This document shows, one piece after another, positions 1-10,399 of a DNA stretch of 64,000 nt. Both the position numbers and the translations under genes were made by a program. Under the pieces are notes generated by a model, which saw only the letters and a program-made list of their open reading frames with translations, was not told the DNA's origin and made no database searches. Source of the DNA: Pythium myriotylum (lineage: Eukaryota > Oomycota > Peronosporomycetes > Pythiales > Pythiaceae); NCBI GenBank assembly GCA_023091665.1, contig JALJCQ010000017.1, forward strand, positions 2,170,001 to 2,234,000. Reading direction: 5' to 3'. Numbering within the stretch: the stretch's first letter is position 1; each line of letters starts with the position of its first letter.

Positions 1-417
1 TGCTGCGCGAACCTGCTGCACGAGACGGAGCATCGTGCTCTGTCTCGCTGAAGACCCTGCAGATCCGGTTTCGCGTGAACTGGACTGCTCGATGGCGCAC
101 CGAGCTTACGTACATGAACCATCGAGCAACAGACGATTGGCAAGCATCCCGCTCACCCATCTATGAGGACTCAGCTGCTCGGCACCGCCGACTAAGTCTG
201 CATCCAAGGCGATGATGAAAACCCATCTGGGCCGTCGAGAAGGATCATACTGTACCGTATCCAACACAACGGCCAACAGCAGCCACTCTTCCGTGTCCAG
301 AACTAGTGCCTCTAGTGATCAGGGGGAGACACCATTTGCTATGAAGGGACTAGCAGGTCACGAAGTCATCCAACTGAACTGATCACCCGGTGCCTCGCCC
401 CCTCCCCCGCCGGCTCC
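1..417. other. Upstream flank of subtilisin 1, no gene seen
   Basis: No convincing coding region, RNA gene or repeat is visible before the core promoter at about 418. It presumably holds the upstream regulatory region of the subtilisin gene. Apart from the short segment around the initiator it does not resemble the upstream region of the second subtilisin copy. Confidence 0.4.
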
Positions 418-437
418 TTCTCACTTCGCAATTTGCC
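418..437 (+). promoter_or_regulatory. Oomycete initiator-type core promoter of subtilisin 1
   Basis: CTCACTTCGCAATTTGCC matches the oomycete initiator/flanking-promoter consensus (TCAYTYYNCAWTTT-like). It lies about 35-50 nt before the ATG at 471, the usual spacing in oomycete genes, so transcription probably starts near 421-425. Subtilisin 2 carries the same core at 41165-41183 and the Copia-1 LTRs carry a close variant. Confidence 0.75.
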
Positions 438-470
438 TTCCAGCACCCAAGTCAAGCCTCCGATCCAAGA

Positions 471-1868
471 ATGGTCTTCACCAAGTTCGCTCCTCTCCTC
501 GCGGTCCTCGCCTTCGCCGCCGACGCCTCCGCCATGCCGCGCGTCGACGCCGGTGTCCACCGTGCGCTCCGCCAGCAAGGCACCGTCAACCTCATCGTCA
601 CGCTCAAGACCGGCGTCGACAACGCGCTCAACGCCGTCAAGGAGGCCGACTTCGCCACGCGCGGACAGAAGATCGCCGCCATCGTCACGTCGCTCGAGAC
701 CAACGCCAAGACCTCGCAGTCGAGCCTCGATGCTCTGCTTGCCAAGGAGGCCGGTGGGCTCTACGAGTCGCAGGAGACGTTCTGGATCACGAACCAGAAG
801 GCGATCAAGGGCGCGACGATCGAGCTGGTGGAGAAGCTGGCGGCTCTGCCTGAGATCGCCGAGATCAGCGAGGAGATCGTCATCCCCGCGCCACAGTTCG
901 AGCTTGCCTCCAACTCGACGGCAAACGCCGGCGTGCTCGCCAACGAGTGGGGTGTCACGAAGATTCAGGCGCCGAGCGTCTGGGCTGCTGGCTACACGGG
1001 CCAGAACATCGTCATTGGCTCGCTTGACACCGGCGCGCTCGCCACGCACACGTCCATCGCCGCCAACTTCCGCTCCACCTACAACTGGTACGATGCTGTG
1101 AGCAAGAAGACAACGCCGTACGACGACGTGGGCCACGGCACGCACACGATCGGCACGATGCTGGGCTCGGACGGTCTTGGTGTCGCGCCCGGTGCCAAGT
1201 TTATTGCCTGCAAGGCCTTCACGAGCTCGGGCGGTACGCAGTCGGCGTTGCTCTCGTGCGCGCAGTTCATCACATGCCCCACGGACGCCTCAGGCAACAA
1301 CAAGGACTGCACTAAGGCGCCCAACGTCGTGAGCAACTCGTGGGGATCCAACACGGGCGGCCAGACCTGGTTCTCCAGCGCTATCAACACCTGGCGTGCC
1401 GCCAACATCATCCCGGTCTTCGCCAACGGTAACAACGGGCCGGCGTGTAAGACGGCGGGCTCGCCAGCCGATGACGCCAACGTCATCGCCGTTGGTGCCA
1501 CCACGTCGACGGACGGTCTCGCCAGCTTCTCGAGCAAGGGTCCGTCGGTGCCTGGCCGACTCAAGCCCGAAGTCTCAGCTCCGGGCCAGAACGTGCGCTC
1601 GGCCTGGAACACCGGCACCTCGGCCTTCAACACTATCTCGGGCACGTCCATGGCCACCCCGCACGTCTCGGGTGCGATCGCGCTGCTGCTGAGCAAGAAC
1701 CCAGCGCTCACGTTCGACCAGCTCAAAACCGCACTGACGACTTCTGCTGACCGCACGGGCCTCGCTTCCACGGGTTACACGTGTGGCAACACGGCCGACT
1801 CGGCTGTCCCCAACAACCAGTACGGCTACGGCCGCATCAACGTCTTCAAGGCCTTCAACTCGGTCTAA
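471..1868 (+). CDS. Secreted subtilisin-like serine protease (S8), intact
   Basis: This 465-aa protein starts with a signal peptide (MVFTKFAPLLAVLAFAADASA), followed by a propeptide-like region and an S8 catalytic domain. The triad is visible: Asp about 186 (SLDTG), His about 222 (GHGTHT) and Ser about 393 (GTSMATPH), with the oxyanion-hole Asn about 289 (SNSWG). It should be an extracellular endopeptidase. The ATG at 471 was chosen over upstream in-frame codons because it opens the signal peptide and lies just downstream of the initiator element. The gene has no introns, strong GC preference at third positions, and ends in TAA. Oomycetes secrete expanded families of such proteases for nutrition and host attack. 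A frameshifted paralogue lies at 39738-41131 in opposite orientation. Confidence 0.93.
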   Translation: MVFTKFAPLLAVLAFAADASAMPRVDAGVHRALRQQGTVNLIVTLKTGVDNALNAVKEADFATRGQKIAAIVTSLETNAKTSQSSLDALLAKEAGGLYESQETFWITNQKAIKGATIELVEKLAALPEIAEISEEIVIPAPQFELASNSTANAGVLANEWGVTKIQAPSVWAAGYTGQNIVIGSLDTGALATHTSIAANFRSTYNWYDAVSKKTTPYDDVGHGTHTIGTMLGSDGLGVAPGAKFIACKAFTSSGGTQSALLSCAQFITCPTDASGNNKDCTKAPNVVSNSWGSNTGGQTWFSSAINTWRAANIIPVFANGNNGPACKTAGSPADDANVIAVGATTSTDGLASFSSKGPSVPGRLKPEVSAPGQNVRSAWNTGTSAFNTISGTSMATPHVSGAIALLLSKNPALTFDQLKTALTTSADRTGLASTGYTCGNTADSAVPNNQYGYGRINVFKAFNSV

Positions 1869-2536
1869 GCAGTCCACGGTCGTCGTGTCGTTCCCGACGG
1901 AGTAGGTTGCTGCACTCCTTTAGTCTTCCTCTACTATTTGACAAGTTATTTCCTGGATGTCTGTGCATTGCTCCGCCGAGCGGAGACTAACCCACAATGT
2001 ACAAAACGTGCGTTTGCTGCCTCTTTCAACGTTCAACATGGATACAGTTGGGCCCGCGTGCTGCAGGCACGAGACAACTCTCAATCATAACCGCGTCGGT
2101 CTATTCTGCTCAAAACGATTGCATTCCATATCGGTGTTACCGATGTGCCTTGCGTTGCTGGGAGTGTACGTATGTCGCCAGACACAAACGATGTGTGCGT
2201 GTAGGTGTGCTGTCCCTCGGTAACCCAGACATTGGATCTTGGGGTCACAACACGATTAAAACACTTTCGTAGGATGTCGATGCAAGCTCCTGTGTGTGGC
2301 GTAGGCGGCTGAACATGCGTTTTCTCCAAATGGCTCTTTGTGAGCCCCTTTTTGCGGTTCAAACAGTGTTTGGTCTCAATGAGCTCCAATTTTTGGACCA
2401 GATGTATTTCTACATCAGTCGGGACGCCCGCTTCGCGAATCGGATCTTCCAGGTTTACACATCGGCTCAGCCACAATTGCAGAGTTGATCGACATCAAGT
2501 GGGTCTCGCCTACCCGGCTTCATTTGGACTTGAATA
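1869..2536. other. 3' flank of subtilisin 1, no gene recognised
   Basis: This holds the 3' UTR and spacer up to the pogo element. Short open frames exist on both strands, but none shows a recognisable domain or coding-like composition. Confidence 0.4.
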
Positions 2537-2556
2537 CCGTAATGGTCTTCTTATAA
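2537..2556 (+). repeat. Left TIR of the pogo-like element
   Basis: 20 bp, the exact inverted complement of 4443-4462, preceded by the TA target duplication at 2535-2536. Confidence 0.9.
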
Positions 2557-2703
2557 GAGGCATCCACATATAGGAGACAGGCCTTTATTGAGAGCACTTT
2601 CAGAACAGGTCGAGCAAGCCTCACCCAAATAAGTACATTTTTTCGCGCCTAAAATCCCCGCCGTCTGTTGGGATACCCACCCCACATTTCAAAGCGAAAA
2701 ACC

Positions 2704-4197
2704 ATGACGGAAGGAAGGACAACAATCCAAGGAACGCAGGCCTATCTTAACCAGCACGTGAGGCGGGCTTACTCGTACGCGTTCAAACGTGACGTCGTCG
2801 TGTTCTACAACTTGGAACGGCTTCCATGCGGCCGCCCGCCCAACGGCCTTCTGGATCGAACGATCACGCGCTTTTTCCCCAACTTGCGCCTGGACGCCAA
2901 AGAGTCTGTCCGGAAGATGATATACCGCTGGTTGAGGCAAAAAGGCGCGATTTTAGCGGTGGCATCTGGCGTCAAAGGCGGGCGTTGCCAGCGACTGCGC
3001 CCCCTCGGAGTAGCTACCGTCATGAACCCCGCCCAGGAAGAGATCATCGTCGAGTGGATTGTTGATCTCCGTCGCGACGGCATCCCAGTCTCGGCATCTA
3101 TGCTCAAGATCAAGGCCCTCGAAGTCGCGACGGAGATCGGCATACCCGAGGGGGCGTTTGCTGCGTCGAAGCAGTGGCGCAAAGGTTTCCTCGCCCGCCA
3201 CGCGCTTTCTTTCCGTGTCCGCACCCATCAAGGCCAAGTCTCGGTTGCCGACGGCCAGCATACAGCCGCCGTTTTTGCTGTTCAGGTGCGGGCTGTGATG
3301 GAAGCACTGGGCATCACCGTGGTGATGAACGCTGACCAAACTGCGGTCACGTTCGAACTTCTCCCACGCAAGACTGTGAACGACACCGGCGAGAAGACTG
3401 TCTGGGTGCAACGTGGCGGAAAGGACAAAGAGCGTGCGACTGCGATGCTCACAGCCAGTTTGGACGGAAGCAAATCCACTCTCTTTCTCGTCCTCAAGGC
3501 CAGACCCTCCTCCAGCGCTAAAATTCAAGCGGAAAACGTTGAGAAGCGCAGAGGTTTTGGCTGTGACGTCTCGAAAGAGGTGCATGAGCTCCAGGCCGAT
3601 CACGGTGTGGAAATCTACGGCAATCGGACCGGATGGTGGAATGAAGACATCATGATCCACTACCTAACAGCGCGCTTTGGTGAGCGGCACGTCCACAGCC
3701 CTCCCGTGCTCCTTCTACTCGACCACTTTTCGGCACACTGGACGGATGAAGTGAAGGCCTACGCATGCTCGAAGAACGTGGTCCTCATGAAAATTCCGGC
3801 TGGGCTCACGTGGCGTGCCCAACCAGCGGACGTCTCCTGGATAAAGCCCTTCGAGGACTCTTTGCGACGCTCCTGGTTGGGCAACCTCCGGGCCCAGCTC
3901 GCGAACTAGACACCTGGAGAGCGTTTCAAGCTCAAGGCGCCGACGCGGCAGGTCGTGACGGCGTGGGCGACGGCAGCATACGAGTCACTCTCGACGACTA
4001 CAATCAAGAATGGTTTTGCCAAGTGTGGGTACGTGATGGACGATGTCCTTCACGACGATGGTGGTGAGGTGGTGGACGCTGAGGATGTCTTACAAGAGCT
4101 AGTGAAGGAAGGGATCGTCAGCTACCGTGCGAAGGACATTGTCACGGACGAGATGGATGCGATCAGTGGCTCCATGTCGGATGCCGAGGAAGACTAA
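2704..4197 (+). pseudogene. Pogo/Tigger-type transposase with one in-frame TAG
   Basis: The frame encodes an N-terminal helix-turn-helix region, a CENP-B-like second DNA-binding region (around IVEWIVDLRRDG) and a DDE_1 catalytic core. The likely acidic residues are in NADQT, LLLDHFSAH and QPADVSWIKPF, giving the D-D-D set of pogo-like enzymes. The ATG at 2704 is used; a non-ATG extension is possible. The frame stops at a TAG (3907-3909) but continues in the same frame to a TAA at 4195-4197, adding about 95 residues that end in an acidic tail (SMSDAEED). About 497 codons would be normal length. The simplest reading is a single nonsense mutation; read-through cannot be excluded. Confidence 0.85.
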
Positions 4198-4281
4198 TAC
4201 AAAAGAGAGAATGTTAGTCATTTTACCTTGCATTGAGAAATGAGTACGCGAACTTACCGTTTTATGGTGCGGAGAATTAAT

Positions 4282-4362
4282 GTGTCCGACCGGAATCGAA
4301 CCCACGACAACCCTGCTCCCTAAATTAGGGCCCTCAATAGACTCCACTGAGCCGTCAACACC
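4282..4362 (-). ncRNA. tRNA-like (SINE-head-like) sequence inside the pogo element
   Basis: On the minus strand an A-box-like GGCTCAGTGGAGTC and a consensus B box GGTTCGATTCC are about 40 nt apart. The ends can pair (GTGT with ACAC, GAC with GTC), and CTC/GAG could form a D stem. The anticodon arm (around CCCTAATTTAGGG) and T stem fold poorly, so it is not a convincing functional tRNA. A tRNA-derived SINE fragment or a decayed tRNA carrying RNA polymerase III boxes is the best guess. Confidence 0.4.
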
Positions 4363-4442
4363 ATTCGGTTTTGGGGTTGTACGGGACAATTTATAAGCGA
4401 CACGATATTATTGAAAGCACTTCCGTTGCATTTTCCTGTCCT

Positions 4443-4462
4443 TTATAAGAAGACCATTACGG
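4443..4462 (-). repeat. Right TIR of the pogo-like element
   Basis: 20 bp, the exact inverted complement of 2537-2556, followed by TA at 4463-4464. Confidence 0.9.
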
Positions 4463-5180
4463 TACCCTCATCCAGGTGACCGCAGCTTCCGGCTATTGTG
4501 TGACACCATTGTCTTTTGCTATCCAGAACTCCTGCCGCACGACCCTCCAAACCAGCTTCGGGAGCGCGGTAGCTCCACCGACTTGTGGTCGCTTCATGAG
4601 CGCGATGGTGCCGTCCACTTGATTCGTGACGTGGCTATTCGCGATATACACGACCTCGGGGTCGTCTCCTCTCTACGTCACGCAAAATCGCTCGCTTGAC
4701 AAGCCACAGGCAGGAAGAGACTACACTTCGACCCACACCCGATGTTTTCTCCAATTCTCCCCTCTGGGGTGATGCAGAGAGGCTCTCCAAGCGCAGCCTA
4801 AGAAACATCATCTTCGCGCCACGACTACAGCAGAGTGAACGCGAACTTGATGAACGCAGGTCCAAGGCGGAGTCCTGCTCCCTCGACCTCAGTCTTGCGC
4901 TTGACCAAGTTGACTGGTCGGAAACAGGGCTCGTCAGAAATAATTGTACACTCAAATATTATCAATAATTCCATCTCAAATAATTTATTGGAGGCCCCGA
5001 GAAATATTCCAAATAATCTCGGCCACCCGTTTTGTCGCTGGCGTCGCGCGAGGAGACACAGTCTCACAGTTTCAAATACGAAAGCATGGATCAAGAAGCT
5101 CTCCCAGCAAGCAAAGCGCGAGCGGTGCCTACCCCTGCAGAGTTAACCCGCGTTCTGTCGATTCTCCGCCCAGAGGAGTG
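4463..5180. other. Spacer right of the pogo element, no gene recognised
   Basis: Short open frames occur on both strands, but I recognise no domain. The right part may be decayed sequence upstream of the hAT remnant at 5181-5666. Confidence 0.3.
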
Positions 5181-5666
5181 ATGAAAGAGTTTTCCGTCGC
5201 GAAGATGCACTTGATTGCTCGACCTATAGAAGATCACGGAAAGAGTGTGTTACTGTCGCCAGATTTTGAAACTGGTATCGTGAAAGTTCTCCGAGGAGAA
5301 GAAGACGCACTTACTGCTGCTGAGATCAAGAGTTTATCCAGGCTCAAACGAGTTGACGAAGCCACCACGGACAAAGGAGGGCTGTCATTTGCCGAAAAGT
5401 GCGAGAAAGAGCTTCAAAAGAAGCCCTCGAAGTACATCAACCTTGAATGGATTCCGGGAACGTCAAACGAGGTGGAATGTTCGTTTTCTGACGCGGGGAT
5501 GGTACTGACAGAAAGACGCCAGGGCATTTTTCCATCAACTCTTAAAAAACTTCTTATGTCGGAGTACAATGACAAGATGTGGGACGTCTACACAGTGAGC
5601 GAGGCCCTTCGTAAGGCCTCTGTGCTTCGTAAGGAGGCCGTAAAGAAGAAGCAGCGCACGATTTAA
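5181..5666 (+). pseudogene. hAT transposase C-terminal fragment
   Basis: The 161-aa frame contains a hAT-family dimerisation-like segment. Key features are SNEVECSFSDAGMVLT, then R-x-x-x-x-P (RRQGIFPSTL), LLMSEYN and MWDV, resembling the SN-x-VER-x-FS and ...WD signature of hAT C-termini. No RNase H-like catalytic core or BED finger is visible upstream, so it is a truncated relic. The ATG at 5181 is only the first convenient Met; the frame is open further upstream. It might be a domesticated fragment, but no promoter or conserved context supports that. Confidence 0.6.
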
Positions 5667-6675
5667 GACGAAAATCGCACCAATAATGCCTTTTGCACTA
5701 TTTGTATGGGAACATTATTGAAATAATTTATTGGTCATTTTTCAAACACCCAACGAGATTGGGTAGGCTGGGAGTGCACGCTGAAGGCGTTCCGGTGGCG
5801 GTAGAGTACACATTTGAGGCCCTGTAGGAGGAGCCAAATCAAGTAGTGCCAACCATGTTGAAATGTAATCTTAGTTTGTGACAGCACACCATCCTCTTGG
5901 TCCACTTAATCAATCAGATACTTTCCACGATCCTGCCTCGACAAGATCATTCTCAGCATTATCTGTTCTCTGTCGCGTCCCGTTACCCACCGTAGACTAC
6001 CCCCACATCATTCTCCATTTTCACGCCAGCACCACAACCGAGCTCCGGGTCGACTGCACGCTTCCTGATGACCGACTCTCGTGTTCGAGCTCTCCGAATC
6101 GGTCAATGACCCCTTACTCCCCCAGGGAGGAATCTTTGCTCATTGGTTGGTTCGGAGAGTCCGAGCGAGACGATAAGATGGTATGCGGCTCTACACACTC
6201 CTCCAACGTTAGTGATACGAAGGAATCAGATGTGAGCGGCTCCGCCAGCACGGATGAGGTGCACGCAGAGCCGCTGCGTCAGATTTACGGCAACCGCTCG
6301 GCCTCTCGATTAGACTCGTGCGCGTCAGGGGCTCAGTCTCCCAGTTTGACTCGAGCGCGTTAAGGCCAATCGAGCGAGTCTTCTGCTCGACCACCATGGT
6401 GAACGCAGCTAGCGATTTTAGACATCTCTAGTGGCGTAGCTATTAGTGAAAGATGATGCAAAGAGACTGTGGTACTTAGGTTGCATTATCTTGACGAACT
6501 ATTATTGTCGAAACCAAGATGTTTGCCGCCCTCTGAAGCCAAGAAATACTGGGCAGACACAATGACTAAAACAGAGTGTGAGAAAACCCATTTTGGGTGA
6601 AAAGCGGGTTAACCGAGGTTAACTCTCGTTTGGTGCGGTTCTGTGGACTTGAGGTCAGGATATGTGCAGTCCGCG
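5667..6675. other. Unannotated spacer
   Basis: There is a 161-codon open frame (5878-6363, +) without an ATG start, recognisable domain or clear coding signal. I would not call it a gene. Confidence 0.3.
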
Positions 6676-6795
6676 ATGTTCTCCGCCGACCTGAGGTGGC
6701 GGGCGATCACGCTCCTCTATGCGTACGGTGCCGGCGTGACAACCTTGTCGCGCGTACTCGGTGTCTCACCGCGCAGTCTCCGCCGTTGGTACTAA
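6676..6795 (+). pseudogene. Helix-turn-helix remnant of a transposase-like protein
   Basis: A 39-codon frame reads LRWRAITLLYAYG...LSRVLGVSPRSLRRWY, the pattern of a homeodomain-like or Tc1/IS630-type helix-turn-helix used by transposases. It ends at a TAA inside a short CCCTAAA tract, so the protein is cut off just after the recognition helix. It is probably an isolated domain left by deletion. Confidence 0.4.
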
Positions 6796-6808
6796 ACCCT
6801 AAACCCTA
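6792..6808. repeat. Two interstitial telomere-type (CCCTAAA) units
   Basis: CTAAACCCTAAACCCTA is two units of the TTTAGGG-type telomere repeat used by many protists and plants. It sits at the break of the helix-turn-helix frame. It is too short to prove a telomeric origin. Confidence 0.3.
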
Positions 6809-7942
6809 TGTGCATTGGGCTGCTGACAAAGTTTTGAATGCCTCGCAAGGAGGCGGCATTCCGCAGACTAGCAGGTCTTGTTGGCAATCTGTCGTTCAGT
6901 GAGAATGACTGGTCCGGAAGAAAAAGACGCTCATATCGGGGTCTTTTCCCGTTACGAAGGGTCGGCATCCTGTTATCTAATTTAAATCTGGGTTTGATTT
7001 GTTATTAGGGGCTATATCTAGTAGTTTATACATATCATTTGGCCATTCTGAACAAATTCCACAATAGATAGAGGAGTGCCAAATATCACGCAATTTCATG
7101 ACGTCTCATTCTCATCGCAACCGCTGCCAACAATACGTTATGTCCAACCTACTCTCGCGAATAGTAAATCCTACTTTTTCTCGCATAAACGTACTAAATT
7201 TTAATCACACACATCGTATCCTACGATTTCTCGCATAATCGTTCTCGTGGCCATTTCCGTGACAATAGGACCCCCTCTTGCTAGGGTACCCAGGAGGCTC
7301 AATTTCCTTTATGTTCGCTTCCCCTGCACTCAATCGGGAGTGAAACTACATATCCCTCTAATGCATCACATCTAGTCGCCAAAAATCAATACAAAACGAA
7401 CCTGACAGTTGAAAAAAGTACCGTACTTCCGAAAAATCCTGTATAATCGGATTATAACCCCTCTAAACATTAATTCCAAAACCTTCTAACAGCAATAAAG
7501 TTGTGAAAATCGTGTCTGAGAAGAGAATTCATTTCAGTATCTTTCATATATTTGCAACACATAAAATAATACATTATCAGATTTATCAGATTGAATCAAT
7601 AAGCCTTTGTTGGGCTGTATGTACTCCTACGTTACCAACCATTTGCAACCAAGGTTGTAACTTTGCCATTTGGAAGCTTACCATTGGTCGAAAACCTCCG
7701 GACGAGTGGGTACACCACGCGCTCGATGATGGCTTCTCGGATGCAGATGAGGTGCTGGGTACAACCCGGGTTGTGTGGGATGGAACACGATTCAGTCCGG
7801 TTTGCAACCGTAACCTATAGTTTGTTGAAGTCTAATGGGATTGTTGCAAAACTGTTGGTGCATTCTCCAAACCCTCTCATTTTCGTTCCTCTCAGAACTT
7901 AAAGCATTTTGGTTCCCCAACGTGACCCGCGACAAGACGATT
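6809..7942. other. AT-rich spacer, no gene recognised
   Basis: This stretch is AT-rich compared with the flanks and has short repeated phrases (for example TCTCGCATAA near 7180 and 7234) but no coding domain. From about 7880 the frame that becomes the Crypton protein is already open. Confidence 0.3.
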
Positions 7943-8905
7943 ATGGCGGAGTTCATGTCGTACCGCGACGGCGCGCAGTACGCTGCAGCTCATATGTTCT
8001 CAACTGAAGAGCTTCTGCGCATCATGCCGTCGGAGATCTGTCGCTGGTTGAGCTTACGCGCGTACGGCGATGCCGCGCCAACACCCGACATGAAGCCACT
8101 TCACGCGCGTTCGTCAACGCTCGGCTTCTTCAAGAAGGCCATCTCATCATTTATGCCCCGCCAGAGGATTCCTTGGGACCCGGTGACCCTTCAAGGCAAT
8201 CCGACACGGTCCGAAGAAGTCAACAAGCTCATCAAGGATATTATGCGGTGCGAGGTGAGACGTGAAGGAGTTGAGTCTCAAGTCCGGCGCCCCATTGAGT
8301 TTGATGAATTCATCAATGTGCTCACTCTGATTCGATCTGGTACAGAAAAAGTTGCTACCAAATATCTGGTGGGTAGTGTTCTCACTTTACAGTGGCATCT
8401 GATCGCGCGAATCGAGGATATGATGAAGCTACGCTTTGCCGATTTTACTCCCAATCTCCAGCATCAATTTACCCTAATCTGTCAAATGCGGTGGTCGAAG
8501 AATATCATGGAAGAGCGCGATGCTCCCGAGCAGATTGTTTTTGGCGGTATGGATTCTAGAATGTGTCCCATGTTGAACCTCGCGGTTTATATCGAAACAG
8601 CTCCTCATGCGGCGACGTCAACATTTCTACACGGCAATCCAAATGACGGAGATCGTGTTGTTCGACGAGCGTTGCAACAAGCTTTTGAAAACTCGCGTTT
8701 CAATAAGCTCAAGCTCGGGAAGATGGGGACGCACAGCCTGAGAAAAGGTGCGGCAACGTATGGGAGCAGGAGCGGTCTTTCGAAGGACTACGTAAATCGC
8801 CGCGGTCGGTGGAGAACCAAAAAGAGTATGGTGGACGAATACATAGATAACACCCAGCCATATCCAGATGCGCGCGCTGCGGTCGTTCTCACAGGCCCTC
8901 AGGGG

Positions 8906-9226
8906 TGTTGTTCACGGCAACGAGAACAGACCGGAGGAGACTTGAGTCTTCGAGAGCGAATTGTGGAGTGTATTTTATTTCTATCCTTCTGATGGACTCG
9001 TTCGCTCGTTCGTTTCTACAGACATACAGAATGTACAGTGCAGGAGAATACTGATCTGGTCCTTGGAACTGGGCGAAATGAGCCCATCCCGAGTTGGACC
9101 TGTGTCCCCCGATTGCGTGAAATCTGTGACGTGTGAGCACCAGCCCTTTACCGCGGGACCTTCCCGTGGGCACTAAGGCGATCCATGTGCTGCTTGTACT
9201 CGGGTGATCTACCGCCGCGAACCACA
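8906..9226 (+). mobile_element. Solo LTR (321 bp) inserted in the Crypton gene
   Basis: It begins TGTTGTTC and ends GAACCACA (TG...CA ends), with the 5-bp direct repeat AGGGG on both sides (8901-8905 and 9227-9231). Removing the LTR and one AGGGG rejoins the recombinase frame through GPQGPCRYVPV to CDVAPTARKLWG. It resembles no other LTR in this window. The orientation is assumed. Confidence 0.8.
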
Positions 9227-9340
9227 AGGGGCCATGTCGCTACGTTCCAGTCCGTGATCTCCAGTGTTTATTGAGTGGGACGCTCGCATGTGACGTGGCG
9301 CCAACAGCCAGAAAATTATGGGGTGATAATATTGCTGCAA

Positions 9341-9540
9341 CTCTCGGTTATGCTTTGCTATGGGCTGCAGTTGAGCAGACCACTCGAAGTGATTTCGAAT
9401 TGATGCCAGTCAAACTCAAGGGAAAGGTCACTAAAATATACTCTCGGTTATGCTTTGCTATGGGCTGCAGTTGAGCAGACCACTCGAAGTGATTTCGAAT
9501 TGATGCCAGTCAAACTCAAGGGAAAGGTCACTAAAATATA
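9341..9540 (+). repeat. 100-bp perfect tandem duplication in the Crypton gene
   Basis: 9341-9440 is repeated without change at 9441-9540. Because 100 is not a multiple of three, it shifts the reading frame. Identity of the copies implies it is recent or an assembly artefact. Confidence 0.95.
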
Positions 9541-10399
9541 TGTTGCCGCTGGTGGGAATATCGGTGTCAATCCAGTTTCTCGAGAGCCATTTTATGTTGT
9601 TGGTTGATTGACGAAAACGACAGTGAGTCTGCGGTGGGCGCAGTAAATGAAGCAATGGCAGCGCCCGTATCTGTCGGTCCAAGCCCAACAACAGCTAATG
9701 GCGGTTCTGAGTTTGCTCGACGCCAGTTTGCTGCTCTCCATGCTCAATTGTTTTCATTGAAGCGAGACGTTGATTGTATACGCAAAGAAAGTGCTCGTTC
9801 TCAGCTTGAGACGCAGCAAGAGGTAAAAAAAATTGAGGGCTACGGTCAAGCGTCTGGCCGAGAGACCAATAGTAGCCGTGGCAACGACTGCCCGGCCAAG
9901 AGCAGCAGAAGCACCCGCTAGAGTTCCTACACGTGCACCTGCTTTACTATCTAAGCGCCCAAAGGATCTGTTTGAGCTGTGGCATGAATACGAGATCGGC
10001 CTTCACGGGCAAAAAGCAGCAAAAGACTTCACACCTGGTGAGAGAGGGCGGAACAAGTTTGCTTTCTCGAGACGCAAGGTCTTTTGGGACCCAATTGCCG
10101 CTCTTGTCCGTGCAGGAACGACTAGTGAAGAGGCAATTGATCGTGTGTACGCGGCATTTGGAAGGCTCCAGTCGGTGTCCGCTATTTTGACCGGGATGCG
10201 GCAGCATCGGAAGACAGGAGGCCATCCAAACCTTCGAGTGCAGCTACTCAAAGTCTAAATGTAATCGATCAACAAGTAACCCAAAACAGTAGATTTGGCA
10301 GTTGAAATTTGGTTGCAAAGATCGGCAATACAAGCTCGGAGCACTCCCAGGATAAAATAGTATTGATATTTCGAGCAGCCCTGGTCGGAAATCCATTCT

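Larger units (their letters stand above)
2537..4462 (+). mobile_element. Pogo-like (Tc1/mariner superfamily) DNA transposon
   Basis: A perfect 20-bp TIR, CCGTAATGGTCTTCTTATAA, lies at 2537-2556 and is mirrored at 4443-4462. TA dinucleotides immediately outside (2535-2536 and 4463-4464) fit the TA target duplication of this superfamily. The 1926-bp element carries one transposase reading frame and a tRNA-like sequence near its right end. Intact TIRs suggest fairly recent activity or mobilisation in trans. Confidence 0.88.
7943..10258 (+). pseudogene. Crypton (CryptonO-like) tyrosine recombinase, broken
   Basis: The first part (7943-8905) is an oomycete Crypton-type tyrosine recombinase. It has an Arg in ARIEDMMKL, an H-x-x-R box in THSLRKGA, a GRW motif, and a candidate catalytic Tyr in VDEYIDNTQPYPD. 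These enzymes cut and rejoin DNA through a phosphotyrosine and move circular element copies. The frame resumes exactly after a solo LTR at 8906-9226. It is then broken by a 100-bp tandem duplication (9341-9540), a stop/frame change near 9595, and an indel in an A8 run near 9825-9835. The last part (to 10258) has a GCR1_C-like domain (LFELWHEYEIGLHGQKAAKDF), typical of Crypton C-termini. The true start may lie slightly upstream. Confidence 0.8.

Noticed and set aside
433..1877. Long Arg/Ser/Pro-rich frames on both strands over the subtilisin gene
   Set aside because: They are shadows caused by the high third-position GC of the real gene.
5878..6363. 161-codon plus-strand frame
   Set aside because: It lacks an ATG start, recognisable domain and oomycete promoter.
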